Below, one piece after another: positions 18,333 through 26,799 of a stretch of DNA of 64,000 bases. The notes under the pieces were generated by a model that worked only from the letters and a program-made list of their open reading frames with translations, had not been told where the DNA came from and ran no database searches. Each line of letters opens with the position of its first letter. The stretch's first letter is position 1. The position numbers and the translations under genes are program-made. Origin of the DNA: Pseudomonas sp. Tri1 (GTDB lineage: Bacteria > Pseudomonadota > Gammaproteobacteria > Pseudomonadales > Pseudomonadaceae); NCBI RefSeq assembly GCF_017968885.1, contig NZ_CP072913.1, positions 4,572,001 through 4,636,000 of the forward strand. The letters are read 5' to 3'.

Positions 18333-19544
18333 ATGCACAAGGATTACCTGGCTTTTTTCGTCTCGATGTTCCTCTCCCGGCTGGCCGACCAGATCTTGCT
18401 GTTCATCGTCCCGTTGATTGTTTTCCAGACCACCAACAGCGTCTCCTGGGCGGGCCTGGCGTTCTTCGTCGAATCCTTGCCACGCTATTTATCCTTCCCG
18501 ATCTGCGGCGCGCTGTGCGACAAGTTCCCGCCCATTCGTATCCTGCACATCAGCCAGGTCTATCGCGCCGTAGCCTGCGGCGTGGCGGTCATGCTTTACG
18601 CAATCTTTGGTGGGATCTATTGGATCGTCGCCCTTTCGGCGTTGTGCGGCGTACTGACCACCCAAGGCATCATGGCCCGCGAAGTGGTGATGCCTTACAT
18701 CTTCAAGCAGTACACCTACACCAAGACCCTGGCCTACTCGCAAATTGCCGACCAGACCGGGCTGGTACTGGGCCCGCTGATAGCCGCGTTGATGCTCCAG
18801 GTGTGGGCGTGGCACTGGGTGGTGCTGGCAATAGCAGGGTTGTTCCTGCTGGCGGACCTGGCCATGGTGTACTGGCGGCGCACCAGCTCGGTCACACTGC
18901 AAACCTTCGAGCAACATTACGACGTCTGGCTGAACCCGCTGCGAATCGCCTTCGGTCATATCCGTCGCCGGGCGGAGCTGAAAAAAATCATCGGCCTGGC
19001 GGTGGGCGTCAACCTGATCATCGGTGTCACCCTCGCCACATCAGCGGCCATGGTGATCGGCCAATACAGCGCCGATAAGGACTACTACGCCGGGTTACAG
19101 GCGGCCGGGGCGGTCACCACCATCCTCATTCTGTTCTTCCTGGCGCGGGTGAGCTTGCCCTTGAAAATCCTGGGAGCACTGTCCTATACGCTGATCGCCG
19201 CCGGCGCCTTCATCACCGCGCTCAGCCCGAACACGTGGGGCTATGTCGTCGGTTTTCTGCTGATCGTCGGTTTCGACAAGATGTTCAACGTCTACTTCCG
19301 CACCCTGCGCCAACAAGTCATTCCTCCCCAGGATTTCGGCAAGACCGTTGGCGTCATTACGCTACTCAACAACCTGTCGCAACCACTGGCGGGCCTTCTG
19401 GTCGCGGTACTGGCCACACCTGTCGGAACGCAACGGGTGATTTTGCTCTTGGCACTGGCCACCAGCCTGATCGGCATTGCAATGGTGGCGGTGCATAAAA
19501 ACGCGACACCCGTGCCCGCAGCTTATGGCACAGAGGCTGACTGA
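18333..19544 (+). CDS. MFS transporter
   Basis: A 403-residue protein with about twelve membrane segments in two halves and a short cytoplasmic loop (RRRAELKKI) in the middle. AAGGAGCTCC lies just before the ATG. The pattern LSRLADQILLFIVPLIVF at the start and FPICGALCDKFPPIRIL after segment 2 fits the major facilitator superfamily, whose members move small solutes by proton coupling. It has no adjacent regulator or enzyme, so the substrate cannot be guessed. Confidence 0.8.
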   Translation: MHKDYLAFFVSMFLSRLADQILLFIVPLIVFQTTNSVSWAGLAFFVESLPRYLSFPICGALCDKFPPIRILHISQVYRAVACGVAVMLYAIFGGIYWIVALSALCGVLTTQGIMAREVVMPYIFKQYTYTKTLAYSQIADQTGLVLGPLIAALMLQVWAWHWVVLAIAGLFLLADLAMVYWRRTSSVTLQTFEQHYDVWLNPLRIAFGHIRRRAELKKIIGLAVGVNLIIGVTLATSAAMVIGQYSADKDYYAGLQAAGAVTTILILFFLARVSLPLKILGALSYTLIAAGAFITALSPNTWGYVVGFLLIVGFDKMFNVYFRTLRQQVIPPQDFGKTVGVITLLNNLSQPLAGLLVAVLATPVGTQRVILLLALATSLIGIAMVAVHKNATPVPAAYGTEAD

Positions 19545-19807
19545 TTGTCGTAAGCCGGATACAGAGGCGGTTTTGTAGTATCAGTGACTTATTGTTGAGG
19601 CATGGTTGAAACGTTGCCGGCGTTGAACGTCTTCCGGGCGCCCTAGGACAGGCAACCCCGCCACTCGTCGCCTGTTAAACGTAGCGGCTGAATAGACGAC
19701 CACGCCTGGCTTAGGGTTTGCACGGGCCTGTGTTAGCAGCCAAGAACGACGTAATTCTGACGCGGCGGCAAATTTATCAATGCTTAGTCAGCCAATGGAG
19801 ATGTACC

Positions 19808-20011
19808 GTGTCAACTCTCAACGAAATCGCAGCGAACCACGCGAGAATGGCAAAGGCAAAGGAAGAGGAGTCGATACGGCTGAGTGCGCTTCACGGTCAA
19901 GTCGTGGGGAGTTTTGAGATTCCACCCCTCGAGACGAAGCAGCAGATGCCGCTGCACTTCATGGCTGGGGTTCAGGATCACTCGTTTGGGGAGGCGGCCC
20001 TGAGCTTTTGA
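19808..20011 (+). CDS. Small hypothetical protein, GTG start
   Basis: A 67-residue polypeptide. The GTG at 19808 is preferred because a GGAGA site lies about 9 bases upstream and the residues before it look non-coding. The N-terminal half is a charged helix (NEIAANHARMAKAKEEESIRL); the rest has no motif I recognise. It faces the CheD-like gene on the opposite strand, with 126 bases between their 3' ends. No function can be assigned. Confidence 0.45.
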   Translation: MSTLNEIAANHARMAKAKEEESIRLSALHGQVVGSFEIPPLETKQQMPLHFMAGVQDHSFGEAALSF

Positions 20012-20137
20012 CCCGGGTGTTGGCTGGAACTCATCGCCTCTGCAATGACATCGTTTTTCATGACGACACCATTTAGAGCGCCGATGAATGACCCGGCCAC
20101 AGCGATGAGTATGGATAGATGGAAGGCTGGTCAGGCG

Positions 20138-20641
20138 TCAGAACTTACCGTAGGGGATGTCTTTGCCGGCCTGCGCCCAACCGCTGGGCATGATTGTTTC
20201 GTCCGGGTGGGGGGTAAGGATTGGCAGGCCACTTGCCACTGTGAAAGTAAAACAAAGACTTGCGTGGATCGGCTCATAATCAAACACCTGCGCGATCAGC
20301 CTGATAAGTTGAAAGCGCCGATCATCCATCAGCGGATAACCTTGACGGTTCTTCTTGCCCGTTGAGGCCGCCGTATTGAACCAAACGGCGCCAAGGCCAA
20401 TCATGAATTGATTGGTCTTGGTCTCACCGACAAACCACTTATGAAAATTTCGCAGCGATAGTTCATTCCATGGGTCGCCTTCGCCATTCGCACAAAAAAG
20501 CGTGTTGTAATGAGCCATGGCCATTCTGCCGTTACCCGTATTGAACCCAGCAACGGCAATACAATTTCCCAGTCCTGCGGTCCCCACCAACCCATTGAAC
20601 GAAACGACGTTAGACAACTTGTCAAAGCCGGCTGCATCCAT
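20138..20641 (-). CDS. Orphan CheD-like putative deamidase
   Basis: A 167-residue protein with a strong ribosome site (GGAGG 9 bases before the ATG). Residues 21-44 match the CheD active-site region: T21, GLGNC with C27, IAV, then MAH with H44. From memory, Thermotoga CheD uses Thr21, Cys27 and His44, the same residues at the same numbers. CheD deamidates glutamines in chemoreceptors, and related folds occur in glutamine-deamidating toxins (CNF1, BLF1). No chemotaxis gene is nearby, and the C-terminal ~110 residues are unlike CheD. It may be an effector or a modifying enzyme; only the active-site pattern supports the call. Confidence 0.55.
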   Translation of the reverse strand: MDAAGFDKLSNVVSFNGLVGTAGLGNCIAVAGFNTGNGRMAMAHYNTLFCANGEGDPWNELSLRNFHKWFVGETKTNQFMIGLGAVWFNTAASTGKKNRQGYPLMDDRRFQLIRLIAQVFDYEPIHASLCFTFTVASGLPILTPHPDETIMPSGWAQAGKDIPYGKF

Positions 20642-20856
20642 TGCTCACATCCTCCATGATCTAAGCAAGCAGCATAGTCAATGCATGTAAAAAGAAAAAA
20701 CGGGAACAAGAAAAAGCAGCAAAAGGCTGCCAATCCATTTCCCGAATCTATTCCAGGTCAAACCAAGCAGCTACTAACGTCTTCTTCCGTGGAAGCGTCC
20801 AGTGCAGCGGATTGCTTGAAGCCCATCACCCGCTTGTTGGCGGGTGACTCGGCCTT

Positions 20857-21165
20857 TTAGAACTGCCTGGCTAAAGCAGCTGCAAGTATGCCGGCCGCAA
20901 TCGCTGGCAGCGGCTTTTTAAGTATCAACATGACAATGGCCGTGCTCAGCAGAGCCAGGCGCGCGCCGTTATCACCTTTTACAGCCAGCGGAGCCAGCAC
21001 CGCCACCAACACTGAGCCCGACATGGCCGTGATGAACTGCTGCACCCTATAGTTGATCGGCACGAACGACATCACGAAAACACCGCCCCACCGAGTCGCC
21101 AATGTCACGACGGCCATGATCAATATGACGATCAATGTGCCGTAACCCGCTGTTTCGATATTCAT
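20857..21165 (-). CDS. azlD: AzlD-type branched-chain amino acid exporter subunit
   Basis: A 102-residue membrane protein with about four hydrophobic segments and the AzlD pattern (TRWGGVFVMSFVPINYRVQQFI). Start 21165 is chosen because its ATG overlaps the azlC stop (ATGA) and GGAGA lies upstream; an in-frame ATG six codons earlier is possible. It works with AzlC as a two-part exporter of branched-chain amino acids or analogues. Confidence 0.85.
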   Translation of the reverse strand: MNIETAGYGTLIVILIMAVVTLATRWGGVFVMSFVPINYRVQQFITAMSGSVLVAVLAPLAVKGDNGARLALLSTAIVMLILKKPLPAIAAGILAAALARQF

Positions 21166-21872
21166 TGTTTTTTCTCCATCCACAGCGCGCCCAAAACTCC
21201 CCCCGCCAAAGCGCCGACCACGACATGACTATTCGCCGGCAAATACCAGTAGGCCAACAGTGATGAACAGGCCGCCACGGTCCAGATGATGAACATGCGC
21301 AGGTTTTTCTTCCCGCCAACGACCATCGCCAGCAAGAAACACCCCATCACCATATCGAGGCCAAAGCTGACCGGGTTCTCAATGGCGCTACCAAAATGAA
21401 GTCCCAGCCAACTGCCCAGGATCCAAGTGACCCAGAGCGCAATGCCACCGCCGAACAAAATCCCGAGCCCCGGCTTGCCGCGACTGAACGCCTGCATCGC
21501 CATGGCCCAGTTGGCGTCCGAAACAACCAGCATGACACCGTAGCGTTTGGCCACGGGTAACTCCCGCAGCCACGGATACAGGGTCGCGCCCATCAACAAG
21601 TGCCGGGCGTTGATGGCGAAGACGGTAATCATCAGCGGAACGACCGGGACTTGCTGTCCCCATAGATCCAGTGCGGCAAATTGAGAAGCGCCGGCAAAGA
21701 CCAGCGCGCTCATGAGCACGGCTGACGTGTCACTCAAGCCCGTTTGCGCAGCGGCCAGGCCGAACGCCACTCCGAACACGACGACGAAAAGAGAGATGGG
21801 GATCAGCTGTTTGAAACCGTCGTAGATGTGATTCAACGTCAGCGCGTGCAGGTGGGGTTCAACATTCGACAA
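21162..21872 (-). CDS. azlC: AzlC-type branched-chain amino acid exporter
   Basis: A 236-residue polytopic membrane protein. The AzlC family pattern is clear: ISLFVVVFGVAFGLAAAQTGL, then SALVFAGASQFAAL, then INARHLLMGATLYPWL. It forms an operon with azlD, overlapping by 4 bases. No Lrp-type regulator gene is intact next to it; the 580 bases upstream contain only decayed sequence. Confidence 0.85.
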   Translation of the reverse strand: MSNVEPHLHALTLNHIYDGFKQLIPISLFVVVFGVAFGLAAAQTGLSDTSAVLMSALVFAGASQFAALDLWGQQVPVVPLMITVFAINARHLLMGATLYPWLRELPVAKRYGVMLVVSDANWAMAMQAFSRGKPGLGILFGGGIALWVTWILGSWLGLHFGSAIENPVSFGLDMVMGCFLLAMVVGGKKNLRMFIIWTVAACSSLLAYWYLPANSHVVVGALAGGVLGALWMEKKQ

Positions 21873-21949
21873 AACAGGGCCTCTTCTGAATATCTGCGGT
21901 GCAAAAACCGAGAGTATGGGGCTGAATCTGCATGTCGAATACTGTTTGG

Positions 21950-22410
21950 CGGGTCAATGGCCAACTCAACCCACCGAGCCTTAGAGATTGCGCGTGGCAA
22001 AACCAGCAAAATGGGTGAACCTCAAATCCTTGCGCAGTCCTTCCAGGGCGCCATAAACAAGCTTCGAACTGAAATTCATCAACAACAGCTCGGAAAACAC
22101 CGTCGCCACGCTCTGTTTTCTTATGATGACTTGATGCGCCTGACGCTGGAAAACTGCCCTCTACCTCGTAGCCGAAACTGAACAACCCGCTTTGCGACCT
22201 CAGACCGTCATTCATATAGTTCGGTGTGTAGAAACAGAACCCGTCTTCGCGAGCATCGGGAACGCTCGAAAAACGTCCTCCGGTAAGGCGTTGGTTTCCA
22301 CCCAGATACATTCACCGCGAGGTGTCACCAAGTTTTCCAGGTGCTAGCGCACCAGTTCCTTCAGCTGGCCGACCGCCTGTTTGACATCGCGGCTGACCAG
22401 CGGCTCGAAG
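21950..22410 (-). pseudogene. Decayed coding sequence of unknown family
   Basis: Between azlC and the TSUP gene no intact gene is visible. On the minus strand two frames look protein-like but are broken. One reads PFEPLVSRDVKQAVGQLKEL, a stop, then HLENLVTPRGECIWVE and ALPEDVFRAFP (about 22400-22240). A second frame continues with DGFCFYTPNYMNDGLRSQSG. This suggests a gene inactivated by one stop and one frameshift. I do not recognise the family. Confidence 0.4.
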
Positions 22411-22453
22411 GGGCTTCGTATTGCAGTTGGAGCGGTTCGCCGCCTACGGTGGA

Positions 22454-23218
22454 TCAGCCTTGGAGGATCAGGTCATAGGACAGCTTGCTGATCAGGATCA
22501 CCAGCAGCACCAGGAACAGCGCGCGGACAAAGGGCACTCCCTTGCGTACCGCCAGCCAGGTGCCGGTCAGCGCGCCGAGGATATTGAACAGCGCCATCGG
22601 CAGCGCTACCAAGTAGAGCACGTTGCCGCTCGGGATAAAGAACAGCAGCGCCGCGACATTGGTGGCGATATTCACCAGCTTGGCCGACGCCGAGGCGTGC
22701 AGGAAGTCAAAGGCGAAGCAGCGAATGAACAGGAAGATCAGGAAGCTGCCGGTGCCCGGTCCGAACAAACCGTCGTAGAAACCGATGGCGCCACCGACCA
22801 GTACCGCCAGCAGCTTCTCCTTGGTGCCGATGCGCATGGGCTTGTGCAGGCTGCCGAAGTCCTTTTTCCAGAAGGTGTAGATCGCCATCAGCATGATTAG
22901 CACCAATACCGCCGGGCGCATCAGTGCCTGCGGCACGATCGATACCGTCGCCGCGCCAGCGAAGGCCATGACAAAGGCCGCGCCGGCGGCAGGAACCACC
23001 AGGCTCCAGTCGATCACCACCTTGCGCACGAACGAGCGCGCGGCAAAGGCCGTGCCGCAGGCCGCCGCGACCTTGTTGGTGCCGAGCAGGGCGGCGGGCT
23101 GGGCGCCGGGCAGCACATTGAACAGTGCCGGGATCTGGATCAGGCCGCCGCCACCGACGGCCGCATCGATCAGGCCGGCGGCGAAGGCGAAGACACATAG
23201 CAGGACGATATCGAACAT
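22454..23218 (-). CDS. TSUP-family membrane permease (TauE/SafE)
   Basis: A 254-residue protein starting at 23218 (MFDIVLL), the point where similarity to the family begins; the frame continues upstream into the neighbouring gene. Hallmarks are the paired segments AAVGGGGLIQIPAL and GFYDGLFGPGTGSFLIF, typical of the TauE/SafE sulfite/sulfonate exporter family. It starts 4 bases after the stop of the 2OG-oxygenase gene, so they form an operon. It may export or import an acidic product related to that enzyme. Confidence 0.85.
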   Translation of the reverse strand: MFDIVLLCVFAFAAGLIDAAVGGGGLIQIPALFNVLPGAQPAALLGTNKVAAACGTAFAARSFVRKVVIDWSLVVPAAGAAFVMAFAGAATVSIVPQALMRPAVLVLIMLMAIYTFWKKDFGSLHKPMRIGTKEKLLAVLVGGAIGFYDGLFGPGTGSFLIFLFIRCFAFDFLHASASAKLVNIATNVAALLFFIPSGNVLYLVALPMALFNILGALTGTWLAVRKGVPFVRALFLVLLVILISKLSYDLILQG

Positions 23219-23222
23219 TGAA

Positions 23223-24314
23223 TCAGGCTCTGGCAATAAAGGGGTGGGTGGTCGAGAGCGGGAGCAGGCGCTTGCGGTCGTTGACGCCAAAGACCCTAAG
23301 CATCCAGCGGTCCAGACCGTCGTAGCGCGGCGCGAAGCCATCACGCGCGTGCAGGGTCTGCTGGTTCTTGAAGATCAGCATGTCGCCAGGCTGCAGCAGT
23401 ACCGAGCGGACCACGTCGGGGTGATTGGCGGCGGCGGCGAACAGTTGCAGGGCCAGTCGCGAGTGCTCGCAGTGAGCGCTGACGCTGGCCATGTTGTAGC
23501 GACAGTGCAGGCCGCCGCTGCTGGGCCGGTAGAGCAGTGGGACATGTTCCAGGACCTTGCCCTGGCGGGCGAACGAGTCCGGCCGGCGTACCGAAAAGCT
23601 CGGGCGCAGCAGCTCCTGCTCGACGAAGTCCGGCAGCATGTTGAGCACGTCGGCAATCGCGACGATCCGCGTCGGCACCGTCAGTTCGCAGCGCAAGCCG
23701 GTCAGGCTCAGGTACTCGGGGCAGGCGGACAACTGCTGCACGGCCTCGCAGCTGAGCGGCAAGTGTGGGTTGTCGACATGCATGCCCAGGTCCAGGCGCG
23801 AGCCGTAAGAACTCTTCTCGGTTTCCCGCTGCCGCTTGGGCGAGACATGGCGAAATACGCTGTCCTCGCTCTCGCCCTGGTAGCCCACCGGGCAGGTGCC
23901 GAGCACGGCGAGTACCGCCAGGATCGCCCCGGCGACCACCGGCAGTTCGGCAATATCCGGGTTGCCATCGTACGGCGTCGCCGGCAACTGCGCGTCGACC
24001 GGCAGGCCACGGATCACCAGCGCCACCTCGTCGCCGTGCTGGAAGTCACGCAGCAAGCGGAATTTTTCCGGAGCCAGCAGTTGCTCCAGGCAGCGTCCGA
24101 GGGCCGGCATCTGCCGCAGGCCGCAGGCGCTGTCGCTGATTGCGAAATGGCTGAGTTCGTTGTGAAATTTTCTGTTTTCTTCGTAGGAAAGCTGTAATTC
24201 GACCAAGGGCTGTTCTGTCGAGAGGGGGGCTTTTGGCACCAGCCATTCGTGGGTCACTTCGCCCGCAAGGGCGGTTGCTTTTCTGAGTGTTTCATCCAGC
24301 GTTGACATATCCAT
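23223..24314 (-). CDS. Fe(II)/2-oxoglutarate oxygenase, clavaminate-synthase-like
   Basis: A 363-residue enzyme with the facial triad typical of TauD/CAS-like oxygenases: GMHVDNPHLPL (HxD near residue 179), the distal histidine in NQQTLHARDGF, and an arginine for 2-oxoglutarate in RWMLR. The DNPHLPL context resembles clavaminate synthase, VioC and AsnO, which hydroxylate free or modified amino acids, so an amino acid hydroxylase is the best guess. It is co-transcribed with a TSUP permease and divergent from a LysR regulator. Confidence 0.75.
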   Translation of the reverse strand: MDMSTLDETLRKATALAGEVTHEWLVPKAPLSTEQPLVELQLSYEENRKFHNELSHFAISDSACGLRQMPALGRCLEQLLAPEKFRLLRDFQHGDEVALVIRGLPVDAQLPATPYDGNPDIAELPVVAGAILAVLAVLGTCPVGYQGESEDSVFRHVSPKRQRETEKSSYGSRLDLGMHVDNPHLPLSCEAVQQLSACPEYLSLTGLRCELTVPTRIVAIADVLNMLPDFVEQELLRPSFSVRRPDSFARQGKVLEHVPLLYRPSSGGLHCRYNMASVSAHCEHSRLALQLFAAAANHPDVVRSVLLQPGDMLIFKNQQTLHARDGFAPRYDGLDRWMLRVFGVNDRKRLLPLSTTHPFIARA

Positions 24315-24417
24315 CGCTCCTGTTTACCTACGTCCCTGTGCTGAGAGCGGGAAGGCTAACGGAAGGGGCTTTTTTGTGTTGCAATGTCATATTGTGAAAA
24401 GTGCAATGAGGTAGTCG

Positions 24418-25332
24418 GTGGCACTGGATATGTTGGCTGATCTTGAAGCCTTTGCGACGGTGGCCCGCAAGCGCAGCTTTGTCGTCGCAGCCCGCAGCCT
24501 GGGGCGCTCCCCCAGCTCGCTGACCCGCGCCATTCAAGGGCTGGAAGAACGCAGCGGGGTCAAGCTGTTCAATCGCTCGGCCAATGCCGTGACGCTGACC
24601 GAGGCCGGCGAGCGGCTACTGCCCCACGCCTACAGAATGCTCGATCTGCAACGTGAGGCGGACGAGGACCTGGCCGGGCTCAGCGGCCTGGCCACCGGCT
24701 GGATCCGCTTTTCCGCACCGGAATCCTTGGCCCACACGGTGGTCCCCGGGTTGATCACCCAGTACAGCCAGCGTTATCCCGATGTCAGCGTGGATGTGAT
24801 CTTCACCGATGCGGCGGTCGATCCGGTCAAGGGCAAGCTGGACTTTTCGATTCGCGGCGCCTTTCCACAATCCAGCGACCTGATCGGCTACCCGCTGTGG
24901 AGCTATTCGCGCTACCTCTACGCCAGCCCTGGCTACCTGGAGCGATGCGGGCTGCCGGCGTCCATCGAGGCGCTGGAACAGCACGCATTGATCCTGCACA
25001 CGGCGCCGCGGATTCTCAAGGAATGGAATTTTCGTGGGCCGGGCCAGGCCGGCAGCTTTCGCGTGCACCCCAAGTTTCGCTTCAGCTCCGGCGCGGCGGT
25101 GTTCCAGGCTGCGCTGGCCGGTGCCGGGATTGCCCGCCTGGCCGACTGGCTGGCGGAGCCGGAAGTGGCGGCGGGACGCCTGGCGCGGGTGTTCCCCGAG
25201 TACAAGCTGACCTCCAGCACGGGTGAAGACCCGCGCATGCATGCGGTCTATCCAGCCGGCAACCTGCCATTGCGGGTCAAGAACCTGCTGGACATGATCC
25301 GCGTCTACGGAGACAGCGTCAGCCGCTCCTGA
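24418..25332 (+). CDS. LysR-type regulator, divergent from the oxygenase operon
   Basis: A 304-residue LysR protein: N-terminal winged helix (FATVARKRSFVVAARSLGRS, SSLTRAIQGLEERSGVKLF) and a substrate-binding domain from about residue 95. The GTG at 24418 and the ATG at 24430 are both possible starts. It is divergent from the 2OG-oxygenase/TSUP pair with 103 bases between starts, the classic arrangement for a LysR regulator and its target. Confidence 0.9.
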   Translation: MALDMLADLEAFATVARKRSFVVAARSLGRSPSSLTRAIQGLEERSGVKLFNRSANAVTLTEAGERLLPHAYRMLDLQREADEDLAGLSGLATGWIRFSAPESLAHTVVPGLITQYSQRYPDVSVDVIFTDAAVDPVKGKLDFSIRGAFPQSSDLIGYPLWSYSRYLYASPGYLERCGLPASIEALEQHALILHTAPRILKEWNFRGPGQAGSFRVHPKFRFSSGAAVFQAALAGAGIARLADWLAEPEVAAGRLARVFPEYKLTSSTGEDPRMHAVYPAGNLPLRVKNLLDMIRVYGDSVSRS

Positions 25333-25504
25333 AGGCCAGCTTCGCCCTTCCCTTTATCGCCTTCTGACCTCATTACGCTGCAAGCGTTGGATGAGGATGA
25401 ATACGCTGGGGGCAGGCCCTTGTCGAGCGGTCCCGTATCCAGCTTCTGCTGGCTGATGGAATGACGCTCAAAGCCGGATCGGGAGCAGCAGGTCGAGAAC
25501 AGAG

Positions 25505-25625
25505 CTGTTCCGGGTGTTTCTCCTGGGCTTGCTCGTACAGCGCCTGACGCCGGTCCAGGATCCGATGATCCTGCCCACGGTGCCGTTCGGCCGGGGCCCC
25601 CATTGAAAAAATAGAGTGAAGCACG
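25505..25625 (-). pseudogene. IS3-family transposase remnant (C-terminal end)
   Basis: On the minus strand the residues ERHRGQDHRILDRRQALYEQ followed by AQEKHPE match the C-terminal tail commonly seen in IS3/IS481-type transposases, which normally ends in HPERWSG. Here the tryptophan-serine-glycine end is lost. No other transposase domain or terminal repeat is visible in the 490 bases between the LysR gene and the DUF2628 gene, so this is a relic. Confidence 0.5.
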
Positions 25626-25820
25626 TCACAGACCAGGCGACCGCTCAAGTGGCCAGTGCGGAATGTTCCACACCAATGGCCATAAAACGGCAAAATAAAC
25701 ACCTCAGGCGATTCACTCGCGCCCTTCGTCAAAGATCAAAGCAATCAATGCGCTAGAAACAGAGCACAGGATTTCTTGGAAGAAAGAAAAATTACTAATG
25801 GAAAGCAGGAGCCTTGCAAA

Positions 25821-26249
25821 ATGAGCACAACTGAACAAGTACAAAGCACGGGTAAATACAGCGCTAAATGGCAGGAACGCTTTGACTTCTTTGACACTTA
25901 CGGCGCGCCAAACGACCCGCGCTACAAGGAAGCCGTCAAGACGCTGCCAGGCGTCAAGAAGAAAATCCTCATCAACGCCAACGTGATTGCGTTTTTCTTC
26001 GGCCCTATCTACCTGTTCGTCCTCGGCCTCTGGAAGAAAAATCTCGCCCTGCTGGGTATTTTCCTGGCGATCAATATCGCATTGAGCGTGATTTTCGCAA
26101 TCCTCGGCATGGAGTTTCCCCGGCCGTTGAGTACAGGCCTGAGCATCGCCATGTCGATGATGTACGCACTCATGGCCAACTACGCCTACTACCTCAAGGA
26201 AGTGAAAGGCGAGCAAGGCTGGAACCCGTTCAAAGGCATGCGCCTCTGA
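25821..26249 (+). CDS. DUF2628 membrane protein
   Basis: A 142-residue protein; the ATG at 25821 is chosen because GCAGGAG lies upstream and similarity begins there. The soluble N-terminal part (KWQERFDFFDTYGAPNDPRY) and the following hydrophobic pairs (INANVIAFFFGPIYLFVLG, LLGIFLAINIALSVIFAILG) are typical of DUF2628 proteins, which have no established function. A terminator follows directly, so it is monocistronic. Confidence 0.8.
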   Translation: MSTTEQVQSTGKYSAKWQERFDFFDTYGAPNDPRYKEAVKTLPGVKKKILINANVIAFFFGPIYLFVLGLWKKNLALLGIFLAINIALSVIFAILGMEFPRPLSTGLSIAMSMMYALMANYAYYLKEVKGEQGWNPFKGMRL

Positions 26250-26270
26250 TTGCAGGCTAGGGTCATCAAG

Positions 26271-26309
26271 AGCCCGCGCCTCATCATGAGTGTGCGGGCT
26301 TGTTGTTTC
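26271..26309 (+). terminator. Rho-independent terminator after the DUF2628 gene
   Basis: Stem AGCCCGCGC/GTGCGGGCT around a 12-base loop, followed by TGTTGTTT. Confidence 0.75.
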
Positions 26310-26349
26310 TGGGGATTACATACCTGCGAAAGAAAGCAACAGCGGGTGC

Positions 26350-26493
26350 TCAACGATCGAAATGTTGTTTTTTTACACCATTTTCTCTCTTTCGCTCAAA
26401 ATAGGAGTGAAAAAACCACAGCGCCAGGGCAAACCCAGCAAAGCCAAAAATGAAGAGAAGAACCTCTATTGCAGTACCTTCATGAGAAAACAT
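26350..26493 (-). CDS. Small single-pass membrane protein, 47 residues
   Basis: An ATG at 26493 with a good ribosome site (GAGGTG, 6 bases upstream) opens a 47-codon frame ending in TGA. The product has a short N-terminus, one long hydrophobic segment (VLLFIFGFAGFALALWFF, residues 11-28) and a charged, basic C-terminus (ERKRENGVKKQ). It starts 5 bases after another short frame on the same strand, so the two may be coupled. Small proteins of this kind often modulate membrane complexes or act as immunity or toxin peptides; nothing here decides between these. Confidence 0.5.
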   Translation of the reverse strand: MFSHEGTAIEVLLFIFGFAGFALALWFFHSYFERKRENGVKKQHFDR

Positions 26494-26498
26494 TGTGT

Positions 26499-26651
26499 TC
26501 ACCTCGTCCTTAAGTGGGTTGACCGAAAATCGCCACGCTCGAAATCTCTCGTAACAATCCGAACATTTTCAGGGTAGTCGCCATCAACCTGCGTGACAAC
26601 CCTTAGCCCGGCATAAACCCCCGGTCTAGACGAGTCGCCGACCAATGACAC
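26499..26651 (-). CDS. Short conserved-looking frame, possibly a 3' gene remnant
   Basis: A frame ending at 26499 reads like real protein (VGDSSRPGVYAGLRVV, VDGDYPENVRIV, DFERGDF). It can start with GTG at 26651 or TTG at 26669, neither with a convincing ribosome site; upstream the frame is closed by a TGA. It could be a small gene or the tail of a larger gene whose beginning was lost. Its stop is 5 bases before the 47-residue membrane protein, an arrangement common in two-gene units. Family not recognised. Confidence 0.35.
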   Translation of the reverse strand: MSLVGDSSRPGVYAGLRVVTQVDGDYPENVRIVTRDFERGDFRSTHLRTR

Positions 26652-26799
26652 CCTGCCCGGTCGGGTCAAGATATGGTTTCACAAGGGTCGATCCAGGCTA
26701 TCCAGAGAGCTGAGGTGAACACCGAGGACGAATCAATCGCCGCCCCATTACAGGAGCAAATGATCACGAAACTCCCGATTCGTTGACGGGAGAGCTTCC

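Noticed and set aside
20681-20860. A 59-codon frame on + starting MHVKRKNGNKKKQQK between the CheD-like gene and azlD
   Set aside because: No ribosome site, lysine-rich start from an A-rich stretch, and its end overlaps the azlD stop; probably chance.
22454-23344. Longer N-terminus for the TSUP permease
   Set aside because: The extra 42 residues are out-of-frame sequence of the upstream oxygenase gene; the family start is at 23218.
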